In this document: positions 10,026-22,000 of the stretch, piece by piece
Layout of the letters: every line of letters starts with the position of its first letter
Position numbering within the stretch: the stretch's first letter is position 1
Assembly: GCA_030068145.1 (NCBI GenBank)
Contig: JAPJBO010000049.1
Span: 372,001 to 436,000, forward strand
DNA length: 64,000 nt
Direction of reading: 5' to 3'
DNA from: Diplonema papillatum
Lineage: Eukaryota; Euglenozoa; Diplonemea; Diplonemida; Diplonemidae
Notes under the pieces: generated by a model
The model's input: the letters and a program-made list of their open reading frames with translations, nothing else
What the model was told of the DNA's origin: nothing
The model's database searches: none
Translations under genes and position numbers: made by a program

Positions 10026-13000
10026 CTGCGGTAGTTTTTTTTTTTTTTGTACAAGCACCAGGGGCAGGGATTTATATAGCTTTTGCTCCTCTGAAGAAAA
10101 GTCCTTTTTCCCCTCGGGGTCCTGTCCCGGATCCAAAATTAATTAGAATTGGTAGTCAACGTTCAATTTTGAATCCCAAATTTAATTAGAATTGGTAGTC
10201 AACGTCCAATTTCGGATCCCAAATTTAATTAGAATAGGTAGTCAACGTCCAATTTCCGATCCCAAATTTAATTAGAATTGGTAGTCAACGTTCAATTTTG
10301 GATCCAAATTTAATTAGAATTGGTAGTCAACGTCCAATTTCCGATCCCAAATTTAATTAGAATTGGTAGTCAACGTCCAATTTCCGATCCCAAATTTAAT
10401 TAGAATTGGTAGTCAACGTCCAATTTCCGATCCCAAATTTAATTAGAATTGGTAGTCAACGTCCAATTTCCGAATCCCAAATTTAATTAGAATTGGTAGT
10501 CAACGTCCAATTTCCGATCCCAAATTTAATTAGAATTGGTAGTCAACGTTCAATTTCCGATCCCAAATTTAATTAGAATTGGTAGTCAACGTCCAATTTC
10601 GGATCCCAAATTTAATTAGAATAGGTAGTCAACGTCCAATTTCCGATCCCAAATTTAATTAGAATTGGTAGTCAACGTTCAATTTCCGATCCCAAATTTA
10701 ATTAGACTTGGTAGTCAACGTCTCGCCTCCCACCACCCCCTTTGGCCCTCCGCCCCTGGCCCTCCTGCCTCCTCTTTCCCCGCCTCCGTTTTACTCTTCC
10801 TGCCCCCATGGCTTCGCCATGGCTTTCGCCATGACTTCGCCATGGCTTCGCCATGGCTTCGTCCCTCACCCCCGCTGATCCCGGTTGGTAGTGACCCGGC
10901 CCTACCCCAACCCCCAGCCCAAAATTAAGTCAATTTTTTTTTTTTTCGCGCTCGGGGTGGCCCCGAGCCCCAGACCCATATATAAATCACTGTCCAGGGG
11001 TTCTTCTGATCCCCGAAATTCGGGAAAATCATGGTTAAAAAGTCTGTAGCGTGGCCGGAAAGATTTTTTTTTCCACGTTGAACGAGCTTTTTTGAATGGC
11101 CTGTAAGCCCGATATGCGACCTTCGTGGGCGTGTTGCTGCTTCGCCACTTTGTCGTAGACCCACTTGTGGGTCTTGCGGGTCCTCTAGCCTCCGTGTCAC
11201 TGGTCTTGCAAGCACAAAAAGTTTTCACCAGAAACTCCTGTGGTTAAAAAATCTTTTTTAACCGGCCTGTTTTGGATACTTTTTTTTTTTTGGTGAAGAA
11301 ATTATTTTTTAACCCATGCAGGATAATCCCTGACAAGCACCCAGTGCTCCCGCTAACCTCACTTTTTGTGAGGAATTCAAAACCCTGCTTTTGGGCTTTT
11401 TTTTGCGTTTCCGACGATCCCGTGGGACGTACAGATTGGTGTCTTTCGACCTTTTGTTTGTTTGTGAGGTTCAGCTTGGTGCGGAACGGTACGGTACAGG
11501 TGGAGAAAGTTTGCTCTTCTCAGTCTGTTTGTCACAATAAACACTGCACATTCCTGGAGGCAACAGCCCATTTCAAATTCAACCACCACTCGATACTGCG
11601 TGCTGGTAAATCATTGGCACGAGTAGACGCAGACCAGAGATTACGTGAAACAAGGCACTTGTGTAGAGAATCTGTCAAGAAACCCGGGGCTGCTTCTGAT
11701 CCTCGACTCTCTTTCTCGGCTCCAGCCCCCGTGGCAGCCCCAGACTTCTGCCCGCCAGCCCACGAGTAGACTGTGATGCAGTGCTTTGGCTACACGATAC
11801 CACCAACGGGAAAAAGGTGAGGAATTCCTCATGAGGAATTCCTCACCCTCTTTTTTCGAGTCTCTTTTTTTTTTGAGGAATTCCTCGCACTTTTTCGTTA
11901 GCGGGAGCACTGCAAGCACCTGCTTTGTAGGAAATGCTTGAGGAGACTGCCAGTTGCGATAGATCAAAGGAGGTAAATGTGCTGTAGCTCACACGAAACA
12001 CAGGTAAATCTGGGTCTGCGTTCAACAAAAAAAGACCCACTTTGTAGTTGCCCTCTAGCCTCCTTCGAAATGAGCACAAGGCAGTCCCTCGAGTATTTCG
12101 TGTAAGTGGTGTGTTCAATTCAGGGTATTTTATTCGGTCGCAAAGAGCTTCCTTCGTCGGGTGCCAAAGAAGTGCGTTGTGTTCAGCATGCAACGTGTGC
12201 ACAAAAACGCCCGTCTATGGCCCTGTCCATGTCAGGGGGGGTTGTTCGTCAGTGCTTGGAAATGCACGCCACCAGGCGAGTTAGCCATGCTGTTTGGTGT
12301 ACCCGACCCGATTTTTAGAGTGAACTCGCTTTGAAACTCCGGGTTTTTTAAGTCTCCGGGTGACCTTCGTCGTTATGGGAAGATATCCTTTTTGTGCTCT
12401 GGGTGTCGTAAGAGTGGTGGTTTACACGAGGTAAGAGGATCGGCGGGTACCTTGGTTGTTGGTCATTGGTGGTTTTCGGCCATCGTCCACATACATTCTT
12501 TGTGTTTTCCGACGATCCCGTGCGGGCGCACAGACTTTTTTTTTTTTTTTGGGCGTGCCGGTACCAGGGAAAGCCTGCTACACGGGAGCCAAGCTTCACG
12601 TGTTCAGCGGTACTGCAGAGCCACGGGCCTACGGGTCAAGTGGCTACCGATTTCCCAAACTAAAGCATCAAGGCTTGGCGCACCTAGGGGCTTGGCGCTC
12701 GCGCTGAACACAAGCTCGTCGAGACGGTCAGCCGCAGGGCAGAGCGGACGGGGTTGTGGCACTGTGCTGCCTCCGACTCAAGCTTTGCAAGCTGTGGTTG
12801 ACCGTCACGTTCCTGGACCAGGAGCGGCCTTTTTCTTTTTCTTCTTCTTCTTCTTCTTCTTGGGCGTGCCGGGGCAGTGCTCCCGCTAACCTCACTTTTA
12901 GTGAGGAAACCAAAAACCTGTGGGCCGGGCTTTTTTTTTCCCCCTCCCACTTTCGCGTTGGTCCAGGCTATCAGCATCTTTTTCCAGTTGGTCACTTAAA

Positions 13001-16000
13001 TCTTCTAAAGGGGGGGGTCCGGGGAGCCCCCCCGGCGAACGGTACGGTACATCCAGGTGAGGAGAAACCCGTTGGTCGCAATAAACGTGTTGACCAACAT
13101 ACTGGTGGCACTGCTGCAGCCACGCCGAGCAGAGAGTAGACTGTGCTGAAGTGCTTTGGCTGCACGATACCATCAACGGGAAAAAAGTGAGGAATTCCTC
13201 CCTCTTTTTTCCAGCCTCTTTTTTTGAGGAATTCCTCGCACTTTTTCGTTAGCGGTAGCACTGGTGCCGGGTGATCGGTTTCCCACTTGTATTTACCCTG
13301 TGCATATTCAGGTTAGGAGTTCTGATCAACCACCAAAACACGCTGCCTACGTCTTTTTAGCCTGCACAATACATTGAAGGGCAACCCGCAAGAATGTTAG
13401 TACTAAAATGTTCTGGGCACCACTGCTAACCACAGCGCAGGAATCCCTGGTTCAATTGGAATTGTTCGATTCTTCTTTGTTTTGGGCCAGGCCCCCAAGT
13501 TCATTGCATACATAGCCCTGTTCTTCATGTCAGGTGTTGTTTGCCAGTGCAGCCCTGCTCTGCATGTCAGGTTTTGTTTGCCAGTGCTTGAAAATGCGAC
13601 ACCCGTGGCCCACCAGGCGAGCATGCTGTACAAGCTGGCCGTGCTGTCTGGCGCACCCGGCTGTCCCCTGAAAAGTGCTGTTGAGCACCGCTGTTAGCCA
13701 GGGGGGTCGCCAACTCAAAAAGATATCTTTGCGGTATTACAGTAAAAGCGTACCGCATGAGGTCAGTCGTCTTCTTCGCGACGTGTTGGTGGAGGTGCTT
13801 CAGTACAGCCTGCAAGTGTCCGTCCGCAGGGGCTCCGCTCGCAGCAGCTGTGCGGGTTCGTATTTCGGCTTGTCCCTCGCCGGCCGCGACTCGTACAAAA
13901 ATGGAGAATGGGGAAAAGCTCGCACACACACAAACACACTCACACACACATACAGGTTCTCAAACGAAAGATCGAACGATCAGATCGACGATGAGACTCT
14001 AGCGAAAAGGTGCTACCGCAGGAAGACCCTGCCAGTGGGGTTCCCCAACAACGAATACCTTGCCTTTGCCATTTTCATGAGGAAGGGAGCTCCGTGCCGA
14101 ATCCTAGCGCATCACTCGTGGCGCCAACAACGAATACCTTGCCTTTACCATTTTCATCATCATCGTTGCTCAGTCGATGCTGATCGGAAAGAACCTGAGG
14201 AAGGGAGCTCCGTGCCGAATCCGAGGGCGTCACTCGTCACACCACTGACAACGGCAAATACAAGCCCGTTTCCTTGCTGCCGGTTCGCCCGACACGAAGG
14301 CTGGGACAGAAGGATACTCGCTCCGCAGCCACCCGCGAATAAAGGTTGACATACCTGTTGCTCGTTTCTGGATGTACGCCCCGTGGCGGTGCAGGAGGTG
14401 TGCGGACCAGCGCAGGCACCGCTCAACGTGGTTGCTGTCGGCTAGCTGCGAGCTGATTAGATCAAGGAGGGGAACCAGCATGTCCTGTGTGATCCGTGCG
14501 GGGTTCTTACAGTTTTCATCTTGCTCCAGTCTGGGGTTCTCAGAGTGTTCACGTTGCTCCGAACCCGGTTTCTTCGAGTTTTCACCATACTCAAAACCGG
14601 GTGTACACTTTGAGTCAGCCCATGCGACCCAGCAAATGCACGAGGGCACTGGGTGCCGCCGCTCCCGCAACTCCAAGTGTGGGGAATCCAGAGTGCATCC
14701 AGTCAAGTTCAGTGGGCGCCACGCCCCCGGAATGCAGCGCGACACCAAGCATCACCTGCATGTGCCTCTGTAGCTCCGGATCACTGGGTTCCACTCCGGA
14801 TGGGTGGGCGTGAAACACCCGCACTGTTACTCCATCGCCTGACGCCGGTCACTTTGGTCACGGGGGGAAAATCTTAGTTTAATGTTCAGGCAGGACACTG
14901 CCACTCATGCATGTTTGATGCTAGCATCAAGTCTTCTTCGAAGAACGTGTGGGGAGTTTGTATATTTCAAGAGCACGTGGCGTGCATGTCACAGGAGGCC
15001 AAGTGTTTTACCGCCGGTTTGTGAGAGGATGCTCAGGGGAAACGGTCGCGTAGCGCGAGACCATAAAAGGCCGCACGATCCTTGCCCCTTGAGCATTCAC
15101 TAATACGAATACGATCTGCACTCATCCATGCTGTCTTCTTTTTTTTTTTCCCGACGACAACTAGTGTCAGACTAGCCTACCCGAAGGCAGTTGATTCCTT
15201 TAGGCAAGATTTCTCTACCGGCGGAAGTTGTTTGGTTTAACGTCTTTTTTTTTTTTTTTTTTTTTTGTCTCGCGCCGTCTCTATAAGAAAAGAAGAATTC
15301 GTAGTCCCGCCTCGTTCGCCCTCTAGGTGTCCCGCTCGCAAAGATAAAACCAAAGCTCTCGATAGTGTCCACGTTTCTCATCTCGGCTATTTCGGTGCCG
15401 GGCTTCTTAGACCGAATACGTCGTGATCAGCGTCGACCATCTTCTTTTTTCGTGATGCTAGCATGAGTCTGCAGTACGAAAACCAGCTTCGTTCTCGCTG
15501 AGGCAGCGCATATGGCGCGAAAGGGGCAATATTGGTTCAAAGTGTATAGACTACCGCCTCTCACGCATGTGTGATGCTAGTATCAAGTCTTCTTCGAAGA
15601 CTTGATGCGAAGATGTTGAACATTTACGCCCGCCAGTGAACCCAGATTTACCTGTGTTTCGTGTGGGCTACAGCTACCTCCTTTGAGATTTCGCAACTGG
15701 CAGTCTCCTCAAGTATATCCTACAAAGCAGGTTTATGCAAAAAAAAAAAAACTAAAAAGAAATGGAAAGGTGGAAGCGAACCGTGGGGATGTTGTCGCTC
15801 ACGAACGGGATCTCCATGAAGGGCACCGCATGAAAGACGCGTGCGGAAACGTCGTTGTTGTTGAGGCGGAGGGCTTTAAGAACAGCCAAGACGTAGTTCG
15901 TCTTCTCGATTTCACCGTAGACGTCCTGCGGGTTGCAAGAATATATTACACTGTTTCGGTGAGTTACCGGGGTCTCTTCTTTTTGGCTGCTTCGTGGGGC

Positions 16001-19000
16001 GGCGGGCGAATGGGAAGCTGCACCTTCTTGAACGAACAAATGGTTTCAGACTGCCTCTTCAGCTTCGGCTCCAGCTTCTGCGGCTGGACTCCACCGTGTG
16101 TGAGAGGACTACAGATGAGTAAAACCGCTGATTTTCCAACCCAGAAGAAGAGCTGAAAATCTGAAGTTGCGCACTTGGCTTGTATTTCTGCAAACTGGAA
16201 GGAAGTGGAAGGACTGAGTACGGAGCGATCAATAACGCTTAACTCGCCCTGCTACGCTTCTAACTGACTTCCCGTAAGCTGAGTGACAAGTGAGACCGCG
16301 TCGGGTACTTGATATTATCTCGTAACCCCACGATATCGTTCTCGATGAAAGTCGCAGAAGCTCGTCTTCCACTACGATCTAAGAACTTCGCTTATCGATG
16401 TCGGGAGTACGATGACACACTAACGCCTACACCAAAGTGCATGCAGAGTTGGTGGTTTGCCCACAGCTCGTGGTGCATCCACTGGTAAGCTTTTTTTTTA
16501 TGCGGCAGTTGCCGCATTTGTGTTTATGGCTTGCATACCATCGGGGTGAGCTCCATCGTCAGCTGCAAAGGGTTGAACCGCTTGCGGTCCACCTCTGTGG
16601 AGTACAGCAGGAGCCCGTCGGTGGTAGCGGCAGCCCATTCTTTGCCAGTCGGCGAGACGAACACGCACTTGGACCGCGCAGTGGGCTTCGTCTTCTTGCG
16701 CTTGCCTTGGTCGCCGCGTTGCGCACCGGGAAGCTTGACTACCTTTCGCACACCGTCCTCTGAATCCGAGTCTGCCAGGTCCAAGTTGTGCAAATTGCCA
16801 GCTTCTGATACGGCTCGGTGGTTGAAAACGTCGGACATCCCGTCCATCGACCTGTTGGTTTGCAAATATGCTTTAACCCCTTCACTGGCTGGTGGGTAGA
16901 GTAGCCCGTTCGCTGCTTCGCGTGACGCAAAACCGATGCCGCAAAACAAACGTAGAAACACCTTTCAAATACGAACTTCGTGGCGCATAAAGCGTTGTTC
17001 TCACCAGATCGGTTTGTGCCACGACGACCCTTCCAGAGTCACTGAGCAAAAGGCTGGCATCGCGTGGTATGCATTTGCGTGCAAATGACCCACGAAAGCA
17101 ACAACCACGCGGGTTTGGTGGATGCTTTTACTTGTTGTGTTGCTGTCGACACCACGGTATTACGGTTGAGGTGTCGTTTACATGTTCAACGCATTTTGTT
17201 GAACGCTACGCCCGCCACTGAACCCAGATTCACCTGTGTTTCGTGTGGGCTACAGCACATTTACCTCCGTTGATCTTTTGCAGCTGGCAGCCTCCTCAAG
17301 TATTTCCTACAACGCAGGTGCTTATACAAAAATACTCGAGGGACTGCCTCGTGCTCATTTCGAAGGAGGCTAGAGGGGGAGAAATACTCGACGTAGCTGC
17401 TTCGACTCCGAATGGAAGGTGGGAAATATAGAGGTAAGGGGCAAATACAATACAAAAACAATCTGATTTGTTCTTCGCTTACACCACCGTGTGTTGTTTT
17501 CTCACTCAGGACTTTTGACCTGTTGTGTTTGTGTGATTTGTCGTGTAGGGGTAGACCCGCATGACCTCACGTCCGTTCAACACGTGGTTCGGTAGTTACA
17601 GCACTTTGGATCCTTCTGTTCTTTGTCGGGCAGCATCGTCGAGCATTTCCTTTCAAGCTGGCGCTTATGTAAAAATACTCGACGTAGCTGCTTCGACTCC
17701 GAATGGAAGGGGGGAAATATAGAGGTAAGGGGCAAATACAATACAAACACAATCTGATTTGTTCTTCACTTACACCACCGTGTGTTGTTTTCTCACTCAG
17801 GACTTTTGACCTGTTGTGTTTGCGTGATTTGTAGTGTAGGGGTAGACCCGCATGACCTCACGTCCGTTCAACACGTGGTTCGGTAGTTACAGCACTTTGG
17901 ATCCCTTCTGTTCTTTGTCGGGCAGCATCGTCGAGCATTTCCTTTCAAGCTGGCGCTTATGTAAAAAACAATACAACTACAAAGTGGGTCTTTTTTGTTG
18001 AACGCTTACGCCCGCCACTAAACCCAGATTTACCTGTGTTTCGTGTGGGCTACAGCACATTTACCTCCTTTGATCTATCGCAACTGGCAGCCTCCCCCTC
18101 CTCAAGCATTTCCTACAAAGCAGGTGCTTCTACAAAGAAATGTGAAAACGGGGTTTTGCCTGGAGGCTTTTCGTGTTATTTTGCAAATGCTGTGAGCTAT
18201 CTTTGTGTCTGTGCTTTCCATGGTTAAGTGCGCAAATGGTGTCAGCCGAAGCAGCGAAGTGGTAAAGCTTCGGCGCCGCCCGCGTTATGTTTGTTTAGCA
18301 TTGAATTCTTTTAAGTACATGAACCACATGGATTAGCATGCACTTGCCGTTTAGCAGCGGCTGCCGGCTTATCCCGTGACACCTTTTATATGTACGTTCT
18401 TGAAAGAGTAGCGTTGGCACTCTTTCAAGTTCGTTCCCTCGTAGTTAGAGGTTCCCTCGTGAAAAGCGCACCTGTTGTTTGTGACGGACCACTTTTTGAG
18501 CAGGGTGCTCTGCGCGGCCGAGTACAGCGCGATCCACTTGCTGTTGCCCGCGAGCAGCAGCGCGGAGCTGTCGGGGAACCAGGAGATCGAGTCGAAGAAC
18601 CGGCCGGACAGCGCGGATTTGAACGGGTTCGTCGCCTCGGCGGACCTCCACCCGCCCTTGACGTCGCGGTGCGTGCTAACGGAACGCAGGGGGGTCACGT
18701 CGGTGGTGTCCTCGGTGTCGAAGAGGCTCATGTCGCCGCTGAGGGTCAGGACGCAGAGGGTGTGCCCGTTGGGCGAGAACTTGACCGCGACGACTTCGGT
18801 GTTGAACCGAAGCGCCTCCGACGACGTCAGCCCGGCGGTGTGGTCGTTCTTCGCGGAGTGCGACGCGTAGACCTCCCACAGCCGAGCCGTCTTGTCCCAG
18901 CTACCCGTCGCGACCACGGTGCCGCTCACGTGGAAGTCGACACTCGACACCGGCGCCTCGTGCCCGCTGAACGCTTCGAGCAGCTGCCCGGTCTGCGCAC

Positions 19001-22000
19001 TCCACAGGAAGACCTCGGCTTCGGTCACCGACCCGCACGCGATCAACTCGCCGCTCGGGTCGATCGACAGCGACGAGAGCTGCGTCGAAACCGGCGGCTG
19101 TAGGACCCGGAACTGCCGGTACCTCCGCAGGTCGTACCCGCGGCAGGTCCCGTCCGCGGAGCACGACCACAGCGTCGTGTTGTTGCTGAACTTCACGCCG
19201 GACACCGGGCCTTGGTGGTCCCGCAGCGTCGCGAAGCAAAAACCGGTGGAGCCGTTCCAAACCTTCACCTTCCCGTCGTCCCCCGACGTCGCGATGATCG
19301 AGCCGTCCGGCGAAAACGCGACCGACGAGACGTCGTGGTAGTGGCTCTGCTGCTTCAGCACGTAGGTCTCACTCCTCCACTCCCACACGAGGAGCTGCCC
19401 GAGCTTGCTGGATCCGAACGCGACCCATTCCCCGGACTTGTTGACGCTGACTGCGCTGAGCTTCTGCTCGGTGATGCTGAGGGTGTGTATGCACTTGACC
19501 TCGGGTAGAAGCGTGTAGATGCCGAAGACGCCGTTTTTGAATCCGGCGTACAGCAGGTTCTTGTCGCGGTGGTAGTCGAGCACCTGCAGCCGGGCGTCGT
19601 GCTCGAGGAAAAACCGCTTTTTGAGCTGCCAATTCTTCGCCGCGAGGTCCGGGGTCGCCGCCCGGCGTTTTTTCGCGGGTTCCGCGCCGCCTCCCGCCGC
19701 CTGCGGCGCCGCGTCCTCGCCGGCGTCGTCCTCGGTTTCCTCCTCCTCCTCCTGCTCTTCGACTTCCGTTTCGATCTCGTCCGGCGCGCCATCCGTCGCA
19801 GGCGGGTCCTCGCCGGGGATTTTTTCGTGGTCGTTGCTCCGTTCCGTCAGCCTGCTGCGGTCGGTCATCTCCCACAGTGCGATGGTGCGGTCGCTCGAAG
19901 CGGAGAGGATCGTCGTGTGGCTCGCGTTCGTGAAGAACGCGTTCACCACGGGGCAGCGGTGGACCGCGAGCGTCACGTGCGGTTTGATGGGGAAGGCGCC
20001 CTCCGCCTTCGCGAGATCGAGCTCCTTGGACCGGCGCAAGGGGATGATCCGCACGGCGCAGTCCTCGGACCCGATGAGCAAATACCGGCAGCACGCGCTC
20101 CAGGTCATCGACGTCACGTCGCTGCTGCACACGTTGATCCTCTTCAGCAGGTGCACGGACCGGTACTGCAAGACGCGGCTCGGCGGCGTCGACCAGACCT
20201 GCACCTGCCTGCCGTTGGCCACCGCGATGTACCTGTGTTCAGTTGTTAGTAGACGTCGTATGTCAAAATTCGAAAACCCTCAAAACTGGCGAGCTAGCCG
20301 TGGTAGTGTATCCCTACCCAGCACATTTTTTTTCTACGTTTTGTGTTGCTGACGATTCCCGTAGGGGCGCGCAGATTTCGTCCAAAACGGGCCCTAAACG
20401 GTTTTTGGCGGGTTAAAATGGAGGCAAAGGAGAGGGTTTGCAAGAACGTGCTTGGAATGGGGTATGTGCTCAACACCGCACTGGTCCCGTCTGCGCCGTG
20501 TTTCGGTCCTGGACACATAAGGCGGACCATCATCAGCGCGGAACCCGAGTATCTGCTTGTCAGGCGGCTGTTCGTAGCTCGTCACAGCCAGGACCACCCG
20601 TGATGCTACTAGAGCACAGGCGAATCCGTCACGGTCACAAAGTGGAGGCAAAGGGGAGGAGGGCAGCGCTCTTGTTAAGGATCAGCCACTTTGGCCGGAT
20701 GGCCGGATAAACCAGACCCCCCCCCCCCCTCTACAGTGCAGTTGCCTTGGAGGCTGGGTGGTCAAATTCTCTAAGGTGAAATGGTCAAAATTCCCTGCCA
20801 AAAGTGGGCCCACAAAAATTTTCCAAAGTGTGGTATTTGGGGTATTTGGGGCAAAAAAAAATTTTTTTTTTTCTGACCGCCCACCGTGGTGACCACCTTA
20901 GAGTGTGACAGGTAGCGTCTCCCCCCTCCACAGTGAAAATAGCCTGAGGGGGGGGGGGGTCAGCCGGCTGATGGATGGATGGATGGTTCTTAACAAGATG
21001 CCTGGAGGAGGGGGTTTTTGGCATCGTCTCATATACCGACAAAATTTGAACGAACAAGCGGCAGATCAGCTCTCATAATCCAATAGTAAAGTCAGGCATC
21101 AGAGACAGAAAAGGTGGTCGGGCCATCTCGGAGCAGATTCGGCGGAACACCGACAACCGAGTACACCCGCCTTTTCGTCAACAGTCTGTTCATTGCTTAG
21201 GTTTTCATCATTTCCTTCTCACGAGGAGGAAGAGCAGAACGTTGCGGACAGATCAGCTCTCATAATCCAATAATAGAGTCAGGCATCAAAGACAGAAAAG
21301 GTGGCCGGACCATCTCGGAGCAGATTCGGCGAGACACCGACAACCGAGTTCGCCCGCCTTTTCTAGCGTTATTTGTGGATTAGCGATTTTCGTCAACATT
21401 CTGTTCATTGCTAAGTTTTCATCATTTCCGTCTCGGACTACGGCCGAGCACAAGGTGGCATGGAAGAAGTGAAAGAAGGTGGCAGATCAGCTCTCATAAT
21501 CCAATAATAAAGTCAGGCATCAAGAGAAAAGGTAGCCGGGCCATCTCGGAGCAAACTCGGCGAGACACCGACAAACGAGTATGCCCGCCTTTTCGCCAAC
21601 AGTCTGTTCATTGCTGAGTTTTCATCATTTCCTTCTCGGACTACGGCTGAGCGCAAGATGGCATGGAAGGTGAAGGAGATCAGCTCTCACAATCACGGTT
21701 GGCAGATAATCACGATTATTACCTACTATTAGATTTCCGAAATCCGCCCCAAATTATTAGATTTTATTAGAAATTATTAGATATTATTACCTGGTTATTA
21801 GAAATTATTACCCATTATTAGATATTATTACCAGGTAATAATCCATTACTACCTGACTTTCCCATGCATTCTCACAGCAAAAGTGCCCCTAGGAGTGGAA
21901 GGTGATCGTCACGGTGGGTGTTCGTGCGTCCAAACCGTTCCTTTCACCCCGTTCGCAATTCCGTTTGTTGCTAAGTCGAAAAGGAAGGATGCCAAAAGAG

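Noticed and set aside
9385..10189. Other-frame ORFs over PWP2 exon 7
   Set aside because: The exon's own frame continues the Utp12 domain (NKHTLAYL); the others are GC-driven shadows.
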